Assembly (NCBI GenBank): GCA_947471745.1
Contig: CANJKZ010000174.1
Location: 658,001 to 722,000 of the forward strand
Direction of reading: 5' to 3'
From: Closterium sp. Naga37s-1
Lineage: Eukaryota; Streptophyta; Zygnematophyceae; Desmidiales; Closteriaceae
DNA length: 64,000 nt
The notes beneath the pieces are model-generated. The model saw nothing but the letters and a program-made list of their open reading frames with translations. It did no database searches and had not been told where the DNA came from. The position numbers and the translations under genes are program-made. How positions within the stretch are numbered: the stretch's first letter is position 1; each line of letters opens with the position of its first letter. Below are positions 53,063 to 62,908 of the stretch, in pieces.

Positions 53063-53923
53063 CTCTCCCACCGCTGCCACCACCTCCACTGCCTCCACCA
53101 CCTCCACTGCTGCCCCCACCACCACTCTCGCTGCCCCCTCCACCACCCTTGCTACCCTTGCCCTTGCTGCTGCGGCGCTTCGCACTAGCAGAAGCAGCCC
53201 CGACGTCCTCACCACCAGAGACGTCGACAGCAGCAGCAGAGGCGTAGGAGGGGGCAAGGGGGGAGGGAGAGCACCCCTCAAAGAAGGGCGTGCGCGGGGT
53301 GCCACGAGCAGCACCTAAAGCGACTACAATAGTCTCAGCTGCAAGGAGGTGCTGCTCGAGAAGGTCAACAGTGAGGGGTGTGGGGTCAAGTGCAAGAAAG
53401 TGGTCCCTGACAGCGCGAAGAGAGTCAGGGAGGCGGGTGACTATAAAGTAGAGATTGATGTACATCAGGGGCAGGTTCCTCTCAAGGAACTCTGCTGGGA
53501 GGGCAGCGCGGTAGTCCGAAGGTGGGAAACCAGGTCCTCTACTGTGGTAAAGCAGGAAAGCTCGGGGAACAGGTAGGGCAGTAGGAGGCGGCCTAGAGCA
53601 GCAACGGCAGGCGAGGAGTAGCGAGCGACGACAGCGTCGTACAGTGCCTCTGCTGTCCTGTGCTGTCCGAAGTGAGCGCATTCGGGCAATGGCAGGTGGT
53701 TGCGAATGGCTAAGCGGGCAGCAGCGTCGCGAGTAAGCTACTGTGAGCGGGCTGCACTGTCAGCTGTGGTGGGAGGGGCGGGAGCGGCGCCAGACGTGTG
53801 GTTAAACAACGAAACACTGTCCCTAGAGTCGCTCAGTAGGTACAGCTGCAGGTCATCGAGCCACGTGTCAAACTGGATAGGGTGGCCCTCATGATCGAAA
53901 GCGAGGACGCGAAGAGAAGCCAT
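53063..53923 (-). pseudogene. GAG N-terminal part of element M
   Basis: ATG at 53923 (MASLRVLAFDHEG). The GAG core (DTWLDDLQLYLLSDSRDSVSLF, HFGQHRTAEALYDAVVARYSS, LYFIVTRLPDSLR) is recognisable, with a TAG at 53740-53738 in place of the Trp of SQWL and a short deletion near 53520. It leads into the Gly-rich tract interrupted by O. Confidence 0.85.
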
Positions 53924-54351
53924 AGTGGCACAGCAAGCAGAGCGAGGAGAAGCAGAGCAAGCAGCAGCAAGGGGCAGTGAGAGGGCCGCAAGGGGCGGCA
54001 AGCAGAGCAGTAGGGGCGGCTAGAGGGCCACCAAGGGCGGCGCGCGGGGCTGCAAGGCCGGCTTGCGGGCTGCAGGGCCGAGGGGTGGGCCGCAAGGGGC
54101 GGCTCCCGGGGCCTGGGGTCGACGGGCGGGCCGGGGCCTAGGGGCGACGGGCGGGCCGGGGCCTAGGGGCGACGGGCGCTGGGCGACGGGCGACGGGCGT
54201 GGGGCTAGGGGCGACGGGCGTCGGGCCGGGGCCTAGGGGCGTCGGGCGACAGGCCGGGGCTAGGGGCGACGGGCGCCGGCCGGGGCGTAGGGGGCGTCGG
54301 TCGCGGGCCTAGGGGCGTCGGGCGACGGGCCGGGGCGCTTGGCCTAGAGGC
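53924..54351 (-). repeat. Leader of M (part next to gag)
   Basis: C-rich in the sense direction. 54110-54351 is an array of GGCCCGTCGCCCCTAGG-type units, the same repeat as in the H leader. The pentamer GAGGC at the end is the left target duplication of element I. Confidence 0.7.
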
Positions 54352-55140
54352 TGTTGGTGCAACCCTACGGTTTGCATTCGGCTTGTTGTCCGTGTGCGTG
54401 CATGTGTGTGTGCATGGAATGGTATGAGGGCATGAGATAATATATATGTCATGCTTACAATAGTGTGTGAATGATGAGGCATGATTTTGAATGTGTGTGT
54501 CGAGTCAATAGCGAGTTATCGCTAGTCGCGTGTCACGTCGTCGTTTGCGTGTTGTGTGCGGTTTTCTATTTTGTCGTGTATGGAACGTTCGGCGTGTCGC
54601 AGGTGTGCGCAGCAGACTTCCAAGAGCTCAAGGAAGAATTTATCTTGAAGACCCAGAGCCTTGGTTTCAAGAATCAAGTGATTTCGAAGCTCTCCAAAAG
54701 GGTAAACTTTAAGATAGTGAGAATAGTTGCATTACTTTGTGTAGTGTAACATTTCTCTTGGTGTAGGCCCTTGTGGAGGGTAGTTTCGAGACCCTTCAAG
54801 GTTGGGGACAGTGTGGCACTATTCCACATCACTGTACATCGCCTCTTGGGGTTTGTACGAGCTGGGAGTCATCCCCAACTCGTAACTCTTCCTAATTTGT
54901 GTTCTAAGACCATAGTGGCTGCCATACTACCGTTCGTTCAAACCGACGCTGTGTCATCAAATCTTTATGAAATCGTGCAATCTAAATTGCTTATTGTAGG
55001 CGACATGAAGACGCTCCAGATCCAATTTGAATCAAGTCATTTGCATCTGTGAGCAGAACGCTTGAAGCCGCTGTGCAGAAATCCGTCTGTGCACTCTTTC
55101 TTTCGTTTTAGGCACATTCAAGCCTATTTTGACTATAAAA
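54352..55140 (+). repeat. 5' LTR of element I
   Basis: Starts TGTTGGTGCAACCC and ends CTATAAAA (the 3' copy ends CTATAACA). Small open frames inside (for example 54471-54749) recur in the 3' LTR simply because the LTRs are near-identical. Confidence 0.88.
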
Positions 55141-55174
55141 AGTGGTATCAGAGCCCCTTGGAGCAGTTTCGACA

Positions 55175-58100
55175 ATGGCTGGACCTGAGGAAAGGGGTGG
55201 CAGAGGTGCTGGTGGCAGTGGAGAAGCCCAAGCTCAAGGCCAACCCCGTGATTCAGCCATGGCGCCCGTGCAACCAAGTCTTGGCCCACCTAGGGATGAG
55301 CCTAGGGTGTTTGGGCTTGACAAGTTCAATGGCGGCAACTTCGCTGAATGGTCCTTCAGAATGGAGAATGTATTTGATCACTATGACCTGCTGGAGGTGA
55401 TGGAAGGAACGGAGAAGCGCCCCGAGAACGACCCGGAGAAGAGCCCGTGGGTGCGGAAGAGCGCACAAGGCTATCTCCTACTTGGGCAAGCGTTGGGGAG
55501 CAGCCAGATCCGTCACATCAAGCCATTCCAGCGTGAACCAGAGAAGGGACCAAAGGCATGGGCTGCTCTCAAGGGTGTACACGCTCCTGCAACAGCGGCG
55601 GTAGCGGTGGTGTTGGAACGGCAAATGGAGGCACTACGAATTGAAGAAGACGAAGCGGTTGAAGAAGGGGTGCAGAAATTCTTCGACTTGTTGACGCAGC
55701 TTGAGGGAGCTGATTTGAACTACAGTTAGCTCTAAAAGAAGACCAAGTTGCTGGCCTTACTCCCAGAGTCATGGTCCTCACTCATCATCAACCTCAATCG
55801 TGACTTGCCCCGCCTCTCGCTTGAAGACGTGAAGCGAGCGATCCTTCAAGAGGACTTCCGCCGCCGTGAGTTGGCGAGTGTGAATGGCGCCGGGGCAGCA
55901 AGCATCGGCCGAGGGTATGGCCGTGGAAGGGGCAGAGGACGAGGGGGAGGCAGATTTGGCAGCAACAACTTCAATGGAGGCCGCGGGAGTGGCGGATACG
56001 GCAGCGACAACAAGAGCTACGGACGCGGTCGCCGCCGATTCGACGGCGAGTGCCACTATTGTCACAAGAACGGACATCTGTGGCGCGATTGCTACAAGCT
56101 CCCTGATGGATGGACTCCTGCTCAAGGCCCAAGAGGGTAGAGGAGCAGGAGGAGGGAGAGGAAGAGGCCGTGGAGGCCGTGGCGGTCGTGGAGGTGGTGC
56201 TGCAAGTATGAAGAGTGCCGGCAACGAGAGCAAGTCGAGGGACGATCGCTTTCCGGGTCAATTCTTCTTCATGTCCACGCAAGCATCGGCTGGTCCAGAG
56301 AAGGATGAAGGCTTTGAGGAGCCTGCTTCTGTGGGGAAGGTGACCATACAATCCCTGGACTATTGGGTGATCGATAGCGGCGCTACCTATAGCATGACAC
56401 CTCGTGCGGACTTGCTCACCGAACTTGAGCCGTCACTGGTGAAGCATGTGACATCGGCTTTGGGGCAGCGAGCAGAGGTGAAAGGCATGGGCAAGGCTAT
56501 GTTCAAGGGTGCTGATGGGAAGATGGTGGGCCTCAAGAACGTGCTTTGGGTGCCCAACCTTGCTGCCAACCTGATTTTTGTGCGGCGGTTGCAAAAGGCC
56601 GGCATGGACACGAGCTCGAAGGGAGCTAAGACCTACACCGCGAGGCTTGGCGAGCGGATTCTTTGGGACCTTCACGAGGATGTGGCAGATCCCTGTGGTT
56701 CCCATGCCTAAGGAGAGGCAAGTGGCAGCAAGCATCAGCACGAAGGGTGAAGTGGTTGGTAGCGGCGATGGCGCGAACGATCGCGCTAAGGAGATTGAGT
56801 CCAAGAAGTGCAATCTTGGAGGGACCAGCAAGCTTGGTGAACACGAGGAGAGTGGTGCAGCAGCCAAGGAGCAGCACAAGGGTGAGGAGAACCCCAAGGC
56901 AGCAGCGGAGGAGGAGTACGGAGAGAGCATGTGGGGCACTATTGCGAGTGCGGCATTCTCCAATCCGACTTCGGCTACGGGGGAGTGTGATTGGCTCACC
57001 TTGCATCGGCGAATGGGGCATGTGGCCCTGCCCATCTTGCAGCAGCTAGTGAAGAATGAGATGGTTGCTGGCGTACGTGTGAAGGGGGAGCCCGATGAGG
57101 TACTTGGCTGCCCGACGTGCATGCAAGCCAAGTTCACCCGTTACCCGTTCTCTAGTTCGGAGGCAACGACTAAGGCACCACTTGATGAGGTGGTGATGGA
57201 CGTGGTGGGCCCCCTGAAGCTTGGAGCTGCTAGAGCAGAGTATTTCCTCACCATAGTCGACATCTACACCCGCATGACTTGGGTGTACGTGCTGTCCAAG
57301 AAGAGCAACGTGGCTGAAACGGTGAAGACCGATTGGTTGCCGATGGTGGAGCGGCAAAAAGACCGGCTAGTCAAGGCAATTCGCACCGATCGAGGGGGAG
57401 AGTTCCTGAGCAAGGAGTTTTCATTTTGGCTGAAGAAGAATGGCATAAGGCACTCCCTTACCATGCCATACTCCCCTGCAATGAACGGCATCGCCGAGCG
57501 AGCGAACCGGACAATCACGGAGACGGCGCGTGGGTTGCTCATTGAAGTCGGGCTACCCGACTACTTCTGGCCTGATGCGGTGCGGAGTGCGTGTGTGGCC
57601 AAGAACAGAGCTTTGACTCATTTGGGAGCAGAAAAATGGGTGCCCTATGTGGAGTGGATTGGAAGGAAGCCAAAGGTGGATATGCTTCGGGTGTTCGGGT
57701 GCATGTGCATGGCGCTCGTGCCTAAGCATCTTCGGCACAACAAGCTCGGTGCCAAGGCGATATGGGCTGTGCACTTGGGCATGGCTCAAAACAGCAAGGG
57801 GTGGCTTCTTTGGGACCCATTCACCAAGAAATTCTTGTTGAGCAGGGACTGCAAATTCATGGAGAATCTGATGTACAAGGATTGGAAGGCGGAGAATGAG
57901 GCGAAGATAGGCGTGCGGTTGGGGGACGTGAAGAGTTCCGGTTTGGAGCATGTGGAGCTGCCCTTGGAGCTGAGCAGCGGCAGCACCACTACAAGGCAAT
58001 CTTCCCTTGTGAATGGGGGAGAGGAGTCCAAGGATGCAGAGGAAGAAGAGGAGGAGGTGCAGCAAGTGAGCGAGCGTGCACCGACACTTCCTTCTCGCAC

Positions 58101-58786
58101 TACGAGTGCTCCACGGATCCGAGTCACCCCGCAGCAACGCCAAGGCCTTCATGTCCCTGCAGCTGAGGAGGAAGGAAGGGGCAAGAGGAGAATCCAAGCC
58201 CCTAATAGGCTGACCTATGAAGCATTGGGAAAGCCAGCCAAGTCAGCTCTGGCCGGAGCGGCACTTATGGTTGGAGATGACGAGGAGAGTGACTACGAGG
58301 AGTTTGTCTTCGCGTTCTTCTCTCCGGTGGAGATGGTGGGGGAACCAGCAACTCTCAAGGAGGCCTTGGAGAGTAGTGATGCTGAGGAGTGGAAGAAGGC
58401 AATGGAGAGTGAGCTGAAGAGCATTGAGGAGAACGGCACATGGGAATTGGTGGAGCTACCGGAGGGGCATAAGGCGATTACGTCCAAGTGGCTCTTCAAG
58501 ATCAAGTCGGACGCCGACGGCAAAATCGAGCGCTACAAGTCAAGGCTTGTGGACTGAAGCAGGCCCGTAGGCAGTTGTACTTGAAGCTGCGAGGAGTTTT
58601 GGAGAAGATCGGCTTCACTCCCTCAACGGCCGATCACTCATTGTTTATGCTTGGCGAGGGGGAGCAGAGGAGTTTCATGGTGGTGTACGTGGATGACATT
58701 CTCATCTTCTCACCCTTCTCTAACCTTGTGAAGGAGGTGATGCTGAAGCTTCAAGCTGGTTGGGATGGCTGGTTGGGATGGCTCTG
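55175..58786 (+). pseudogene. Disabled copia gag-pol of element I
   Basis: ATG at 55175 (MAGPEERGG). The GAG core with FNGGNFAEWSFRMENVF is typical of plant copia GAG. A TAG at 55727 and frame changes break it. The canonical knuckle CHYCHKNGHLWRDC (CX2CX4HX4C) lies near 56070, and protease VIDSGATYSM near 56370. An integrase frame (56578-58557) carries LHRRMGH, CPTCMQAKF, DVVGPLK, RTDRGGEF and NGIAERANRT. RT begins (WKKAMESEL, NGTWELVELP, KSRLV), but about 90 residues are deleted at 58555. The text resumes at GLKQARRQLYLK in another frame, keeps YVDD (near 58690) and ends at 58786 without RNase H. An internal-deletion derivative. Confidence 0.9.
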
Positions 58787-58831
58787 AACTGAGAGAGCAA
58801 GATCCTAAGGCCAACAATCCGAGGGGGAGTT

Positions 58832-59629
58832 TGTTGTTGCAACCCTACGGTTTGCATTCGGCTTGTTGTCCGTGTGCGTGCATGCGTGTGTGCATGGAAT
58901 GGTATGAGGGCATGAGATAATATATATTTCATGCTTACAATAGTGTGTGAATGATGAGGCATGATTTTGAATGTGTGTGTCGAGTCAAAAGCGAGTTATC
59001 GCTAGTCGCGTGTCACGTCGTCGTTTGCGTGTTGTGTGCGGTTTTCTATTTTGTCGTGTGTGGAACGTTCGGCGTGTCGCAGGTGTGCGCAGCAGACTTC
59101 CAAGAGCTCAAGGAAGAATTTATCTTGAAGAACGAGAGCCTTTGTTTCAAGAATCAAGTGATTTCGAAGCTCTCCAAAAGGGTAAACTTTAAGATAGTGA
59201 GAATAGTTGCATTACTTTGTGTAGTGTAACATTTCTCTTGGTGTAGGCCCTTGTGGAGGGTAGTTTCGAGACCCTTCGTGGTTGGGGACAGTGTGGCACT
59301 GTTCCACATCACTGTACCTCGGCTCTTGGGGTTTGTAGGAGCTGGGAGTCATTCCCAACTCGTAACTCTTCCTAATTTGTGTTCTAAGACCATAGTGGCT
59401 GCCATACTACTGTTCGTTCAAACCAACGCTGTGTCGTCAAATCTTTATGAAATCGTGCAATCAAAATTATCTATTGTAGGCGACGTGAAGACGCTCCAGA
59501 TCCAATTTGAATCAAGTCATTTGCAGCTGTGAGCAGAATGCTATCAACGCTTGAAGCCGCTGTGCAGAAATCCGACTGTGCACTCTATCTTTCGTTTTAG
59601 GCACATTCAAGCCTATTGTGTCTATAACA
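58832..59629 (+). repeat. 3' LTR of element I
   Basis: 798 bp, TGTTGTTGCAACCC...CTATAACA, preceded by the purine tract GAGGGGGAG and followed by GGGGC. Confidence 0.88.
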
Positions 59630-60080
59630 GGGGCGACAGGCCTACGGGCCGGGCTAGAGGCAACAGGCCGGCCTAGGGGCGACGGGCCTAGGGGCGACGC
59701 GCCGGGGCGTAGGGGCGTCGGTCGCGGGTCTAGGGGCGACGGGCCGGGGTGCCTGGCCTAGGGGCGACGGGCCGAGCTAGGGGCGACGGGCCGGCCTAGG
59801 GGCGATGGGCCGAGGGGCGACGGGCCGGGGCGACAGGCCTAGGGGCGACGGGCCGGGGCGACAAGCCTAGGGGCGATGGGCCTAGGGGCGACGGGCCGGG
59901 GCGACAGGCCTAGGGGCGACGGGCCAGGGCGACGGGCCTAGGGGCGACGGGTCGGGCTAGGGGCGACGGGCCTACGGGCCAGGCTAGGGGCGACGGGCCG
60001 GCCTAGGGGCGACGGGTCTAGGGGCGACGGGCCGAGGCTAGGGGCGACAAGCCGCACGAGGGCAGCCCGCTGGGCAGCAG
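59630..60080 (-). repeat. Leader of M (middle part)
   Basis: Continues the array seen at 54110-54351 after element I; units are built on GGGGCGACGGGCCGGCCTA on the + strand. It ends with AGCAG, the left duplication of element P. Confidence 0.75.
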
Positions 60081-60221
60081 TGTCAGAATGTTATGTTTGT
60101 CTAGCCTGTAGTGGGGTACTCAATAGTGAGTACAACCCAACCTAGGGTTTCCTATATGTACTCAACTGCTTGCTAGTGCAACCCCTCTTCTCTATTTCAT
60201 TCATTCGCTCACATTCTAACA
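60081..60221 (+). repeat. 5' LTR of element P
   Basis: TGTCAGAATGTTATG...ACATTCTAACA; shares GGGTACTCAATAGTGAGTAC (a perfect-looking inverted repeat GTACTC...GAGTAC) with the 3' copy. Confidence 0.92.
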
Positions 60222-60274
60222 TGGAATCAGAGCAGGTCGACCCCCCCGGGTCGATCCTGTGGATGGGCCCACCA
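60222..60274 (+). promoter_or_regulatory. PBS, stem-loop and GGGCCC box of element P
   Basis: Stem GTCGACCC (60236-60243) pairs with GGGTCGAT (60248-60255), and GGGCCC is at 60265-60270. F has the same stem with a different loop. Confidence 0.65.
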
Positions 60275-61437
60275 AAGCTTCCGCTGTCATCACTGCCTAT
60301 CGCGCGCCTCGGGCGCGCACTGTCTTGCTGCCGGCCGCGCGCCTATGGCGCGCGGCCAGCGCGCGGCGGTTTTCTGCCCGTCGCGCCACCCTGCAGAGCG
60401 CGCGACGCCCTGCCTGCCCGTCGTGCGCCCCGTGGCGCGCGACGGAGCCCTGCCCGTCGTGCGCCCCGAGGCGTGCGGCGGTCTCGTCGCCTGTCACGAC
60501 GCACCGGGGGCCCGCGCACTGCCCCGCCCCACCCCGTCGCGGCGCCCCGGGGGGGCGCGTGCGCGGCTGTCCCGTCGCCCGTCGTGGCGCCATCAGGGGC
60601 CCGCACGGCTCCCCCTTCCGTCGCCCGCCGTGGCGCCCTTGGGGGCCGGTGCGCGACCCCCTCCTGACGCCCGTCGTGGCGCCCTCGGGGGCCTGCGCGG
60701 CTCCGCGCCCGTCGTGGCGCCATTGGGGGCCGGCGCGCGCCCCCCCCCCTCACCCGTGCCGTCGCCCGCTGTGGCGCCCTTGGGGGCCCGTGCTGCCCCT
60801 CCTGCAGCCCGCGTGCTGCCCCTTCCGCCTGCGGGCCGCCCCTCGCCGCCTCCTGTCCCCTCCTCCTCCTCCTCCGTCTCCCACTGCTGCAGCTGCCGCT
60901 GAGGGGGGTGGGTGTGTGGGAGACGACGGAGTGGTCCTAGGGGGGTGTGTCGTGGGAGTGAAACTAGGGGTGCAGCAGGGGGTGTGTGAAAGGGGGGTGC
61001 GACAGTGGGGGAGGTTGAAGGGAAGTAGCCGTCGTGTTGCCAGCAGTGCCAGTAGTCCGGAGGTGCGCCTCCGGTAGCCCAGCGAGCCTGCTGCGCCAGT
61101 CGCCCGTGGGTCCGTTGCTCCTGCCGCTCGTCTTATCCGCGGAGGCAGTTACTCCTGTAGTCCGGAGGTGCGCCTCCGGTAGCCACAGTGCGCGCCGCTC
61201 CTGTTGCCCGTGTGTCTGCAGCTTCAGCCGTTGCCTCCTATCTCCTTTCCTATTAGTCTAGCCTCCTCCTCCTCACTTGCCCTCTGTGATAGCCTCTAGC
61301 TTTACTTATTACTGTGAACTATAAACTGTTGCTTCTTGTACTTGTGCTCAGAATGTGTGGTGACATTGTGATCCACCCTGAGCTTGTTTTTGCTTTGCTT
61401 GTTGTGCTGATTACACCCCACTTTGGCTATGGGGGTG
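60275..61437 (+). other. Non-coding interior of element P
   Basis: GC-rich units around CCCGTCGTGGCGCCCTCGG (about 60480-60790) are followed by a segment shared with E (near 60870-60935) and one shared with F (from about 60930). Two hairpins, CCGGAGG-TGCG-CCTCCGG, lie at 61057-61074 and 61162-61179. The shared 3'-UTR box (TTGTGCTCAGAATGTGTGG) and GGGGGTG PPT close it. Open frames are short, overlapping on both strands and repeat-driven. Confidence 0.75.
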
Positions 61438-61578
61438 TGTCAGAATGTTATGTTTGTCTAGCTTGCAGTGGGGTACTCAATAGTGAGTACAGCCCAACCT
61501 AGGGTTTCCTATATGTACTCAACTGCTTGCTAGTGCAACCCCTCTTCTCTGTTTCATTCATTCGCTCACATTCTAACA
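61438..61578 (+). repeat. 3' LTR of element P
   Basis: TGTCAGAATGTTATG...ACATTCTAACA, followed by AGCAG. Confidence 0.92.
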
Positions 61579-61680
61579 AGCAGATGCGGCACGAGGGTCG
61601 CTAGGGGCGGCTAGTGGGGCAGCGCAGTGGTGGACCCAAGGAAAAAATACGGTCCTAGCGAAGGACCTGCTCTGAAACCA
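61579..61680 (-). promoter_or_regulatory. PBS-proximal leader of M
   Basis: On the - strand: TGGTTTCAGAGC, stem GGTCC/GGACC around TTCGCTA, T-run, GGGTCCACCA (GGGCCC with one change). Almost the same as in H. Confidence 0.7.
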
Positions 61681-61811
61681 TGTGAGAAGAATGAACGAGA
61701 ATGAATGAACTATGAAACAGTTGGGTACAAGTACTAACCCTAATTGGGTTGTACCCCTTATGAGCTACCCTACTATAGCCTACACAATATAAGCTATATA
61801 ACATTTTGACA
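61681..61811 (-). repeat. LTR shared by M and Q
   Basis: 131 bp on the - strand, TGTCAAAATGTTATATAG...CTTCTCACA. It is followed by a PBS and leader (5' LTR of M) but preceded by a 3' UTR with PPT (3' LTR of Q). One LTR therefore serves two internal regions, as in a tandem head-to-tail array or after LTR-LTR recombination. Confidence 0.8.
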
Positions 61812-61985
61812 CACCCCCATAGGCAAAGTGGGGGAGAACAAGTGGTCACAAGACCAGTCAAGAAAAGCAAATCAAGCTCGGGGTGGATCACAAAGTCACC
61901 ACACAGTCCGAGCACAAGCAAAGAGCCACAAGGCCAGTTCACAGTAGAGTTATATACAAGTGAAAAAACAATACAGTGATCATAC
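61812..61985 (-). other. 3' UTR remnant Q
   Basis: Sense direction is -. It carries the shared box (TTGTGCTCGGAC, GATCCACCCCGAGC) and the PPT hairpin next to the LTR. It is cut by the 5' LTR of R; the rest of Q could lie beyond R, outside the window. Confidence 0.75.
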
Positions 61986-62116
61986 TGTCAAACATATATG
62001 CTATAGTCTGTCTAGGCTGTAGTGGGGTAGTTCATATAGGGTACAACACTTTTATGTTTCCTACTTGTACCCACCTGCTTCCTAATTCAGTCATTCCTTT
62101 GTTCACTATTCTGACA
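61986..62116 (+). repeat. 5' LTR of element R
   Basis: 131 bp, followed by TGGTATTCAGAGC, a PBS with one extra base. Confidence 0.88.
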
Positions 62117-62908
62117 TGGTATTCAGAGCAGGTTCCCTAGTGGGAACGTTTTTTTTTAGGGCCCACAACGATTTTTTTCCTGCCCTGCCCGAAGCGCGCC
62201 TCGCGCCTGCCTCACCTGCGCCGTCGCGCGCCCTGCCCTAGAGCCGCTCGTCGCGGCCCTGCCTTCTCGGCCCTGCCCTAACGGCCCATGGCGGCCCTAC
62301 CCTAACGGCCCGTCGCGGGCCCCTGCCCTCTCGGCCCGTCGCGGCCCCCCCCTACCCTAACGGCCCGTCGCGGCCCTGCCCTGCCGCCACTAGCGGCCCT
62401 ACCCTAACGGCCCGTAGCAGCCCTGCCCTACCCTGCCGTCCAGCCGCGGCCCTTCCCTGCTGCCGCCCTGTCGCGGCCCTGCCTTGCTGCCGCCCTGTCG
62501 CGGCCCTGCCCTGCTGCCGCAACTGTCGCGGCCTTGCCCTGCTGCCGCTCTGTCGCGGCCCTACGCTGACGCCGCCAAGTGGCGGCCCTGCCCTGCTGCC
62601 GCCCCTGTCGCGGCCCTGCCCTGCTGCCGCCATGTCGCGGCCCTGCCCTGCTTCCGCCCCAGTCGCAGCCCTTGACCCACCCCTGGTAAGCACCCGCGCC
62701 GCCCATCCAAGCTGCGCCGCTCCTCTGAGCCGCGCCGCCCTGCCGCGCCGCGCCGCCAGGAGCCGAGCCGCGCCGCCCTACCGAGCCGCGCCGCCCTACC
62801 GAGCCGCGCCGCCCTACCGAGCCGCGCCGCCCTGCCGAGCCGCGCCGCCCTACTGAGCCGCACTGCCCTGCCCGCGCTGCTCCTGCTGCTACTGCTGCTA
62901 CTGCCGCT
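62117..62908 (+). repeat. Leader of element R
   Basis: After the PBS comes the stem GTTCCC (62132-62137) with GGGAAC (62142-62147), then a T-run and GGGCCC (62159-62164). The rest is degenerate repeats of the GTCGCGGCCCTGCCCTGCTG type to about 62670, a donor-like CTGGTAAG (62683-62690) and ~15-bp CCGAGCCGCGCCGCC units just before gag. Confidence 0.75.

Larger units (their letters stand above)
54352..59629 (+). mobile_element. Copia element I of a different family, TSD GAGGC/GGGGC
   Basis: 5278 bp with LTRs 54352-55140 (789 bp) and 58832-59629 (798 bp). The size difference is largely a 9-bp insertion near 59540. PBS TGGTATCAGAGC at 55143. The flanking pentamers differ by one base; the uninterrupted leader repeat of M reads CTAGGGGC, so the duplication is credible. 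The coding region is shortened in RT and lacks RNase H. LTR, GAG and codon use differ clearly from the other copia copies. Confidence 0.9.
60081..61578 (+). mobile_element. Complete non-autonomous LTR element P, TSD AGCAG
   Basis: 1498 bp: 141-bp LTRs (60081-60221 and 61438-61578, four differences by eye), PBS TGGAATCAGAGC at 60222, a 1.2-kb interior without recognisable protein, shared 3'-UTR box and PPT. AGCAG at 60076-60080 and 61579-61583. With E and F it defines a protein-less family that must use enzymes of an autonomous copia. Confidence 0.93.
41519..61811 (-). mobile_element. Copia element M, scaffold for four later insertions
   Basis: Pieces in sense order: LTR 61811-61681, PBS and leader 61680-61579, 60080-59630 and 54351-53924, gag 53923-53063, gag end to integrase 52107-50240, linker 42487-41519. 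The gaps are N, O, I and P. Three of the four gaps are bounded by 5-bp duplications. The 3' part (RT, RNase H, 3' LTR) is missing at the junction with L. Confidence 0.8.

Noticed and set aside
54471-55052. Two small open frames of 92-93 codons repeated at 58951-59532
   Set aside because: They lie in the LTRs of element I. Conservation between the two places follows from LTR identity, not from coding selection.
60170-61077. Open frames of 165-272 codons in element P
   Set aside because: They overlap each other on both strands across GC repeats and match no GAG or Pol motif, and E and F do not preserve them.
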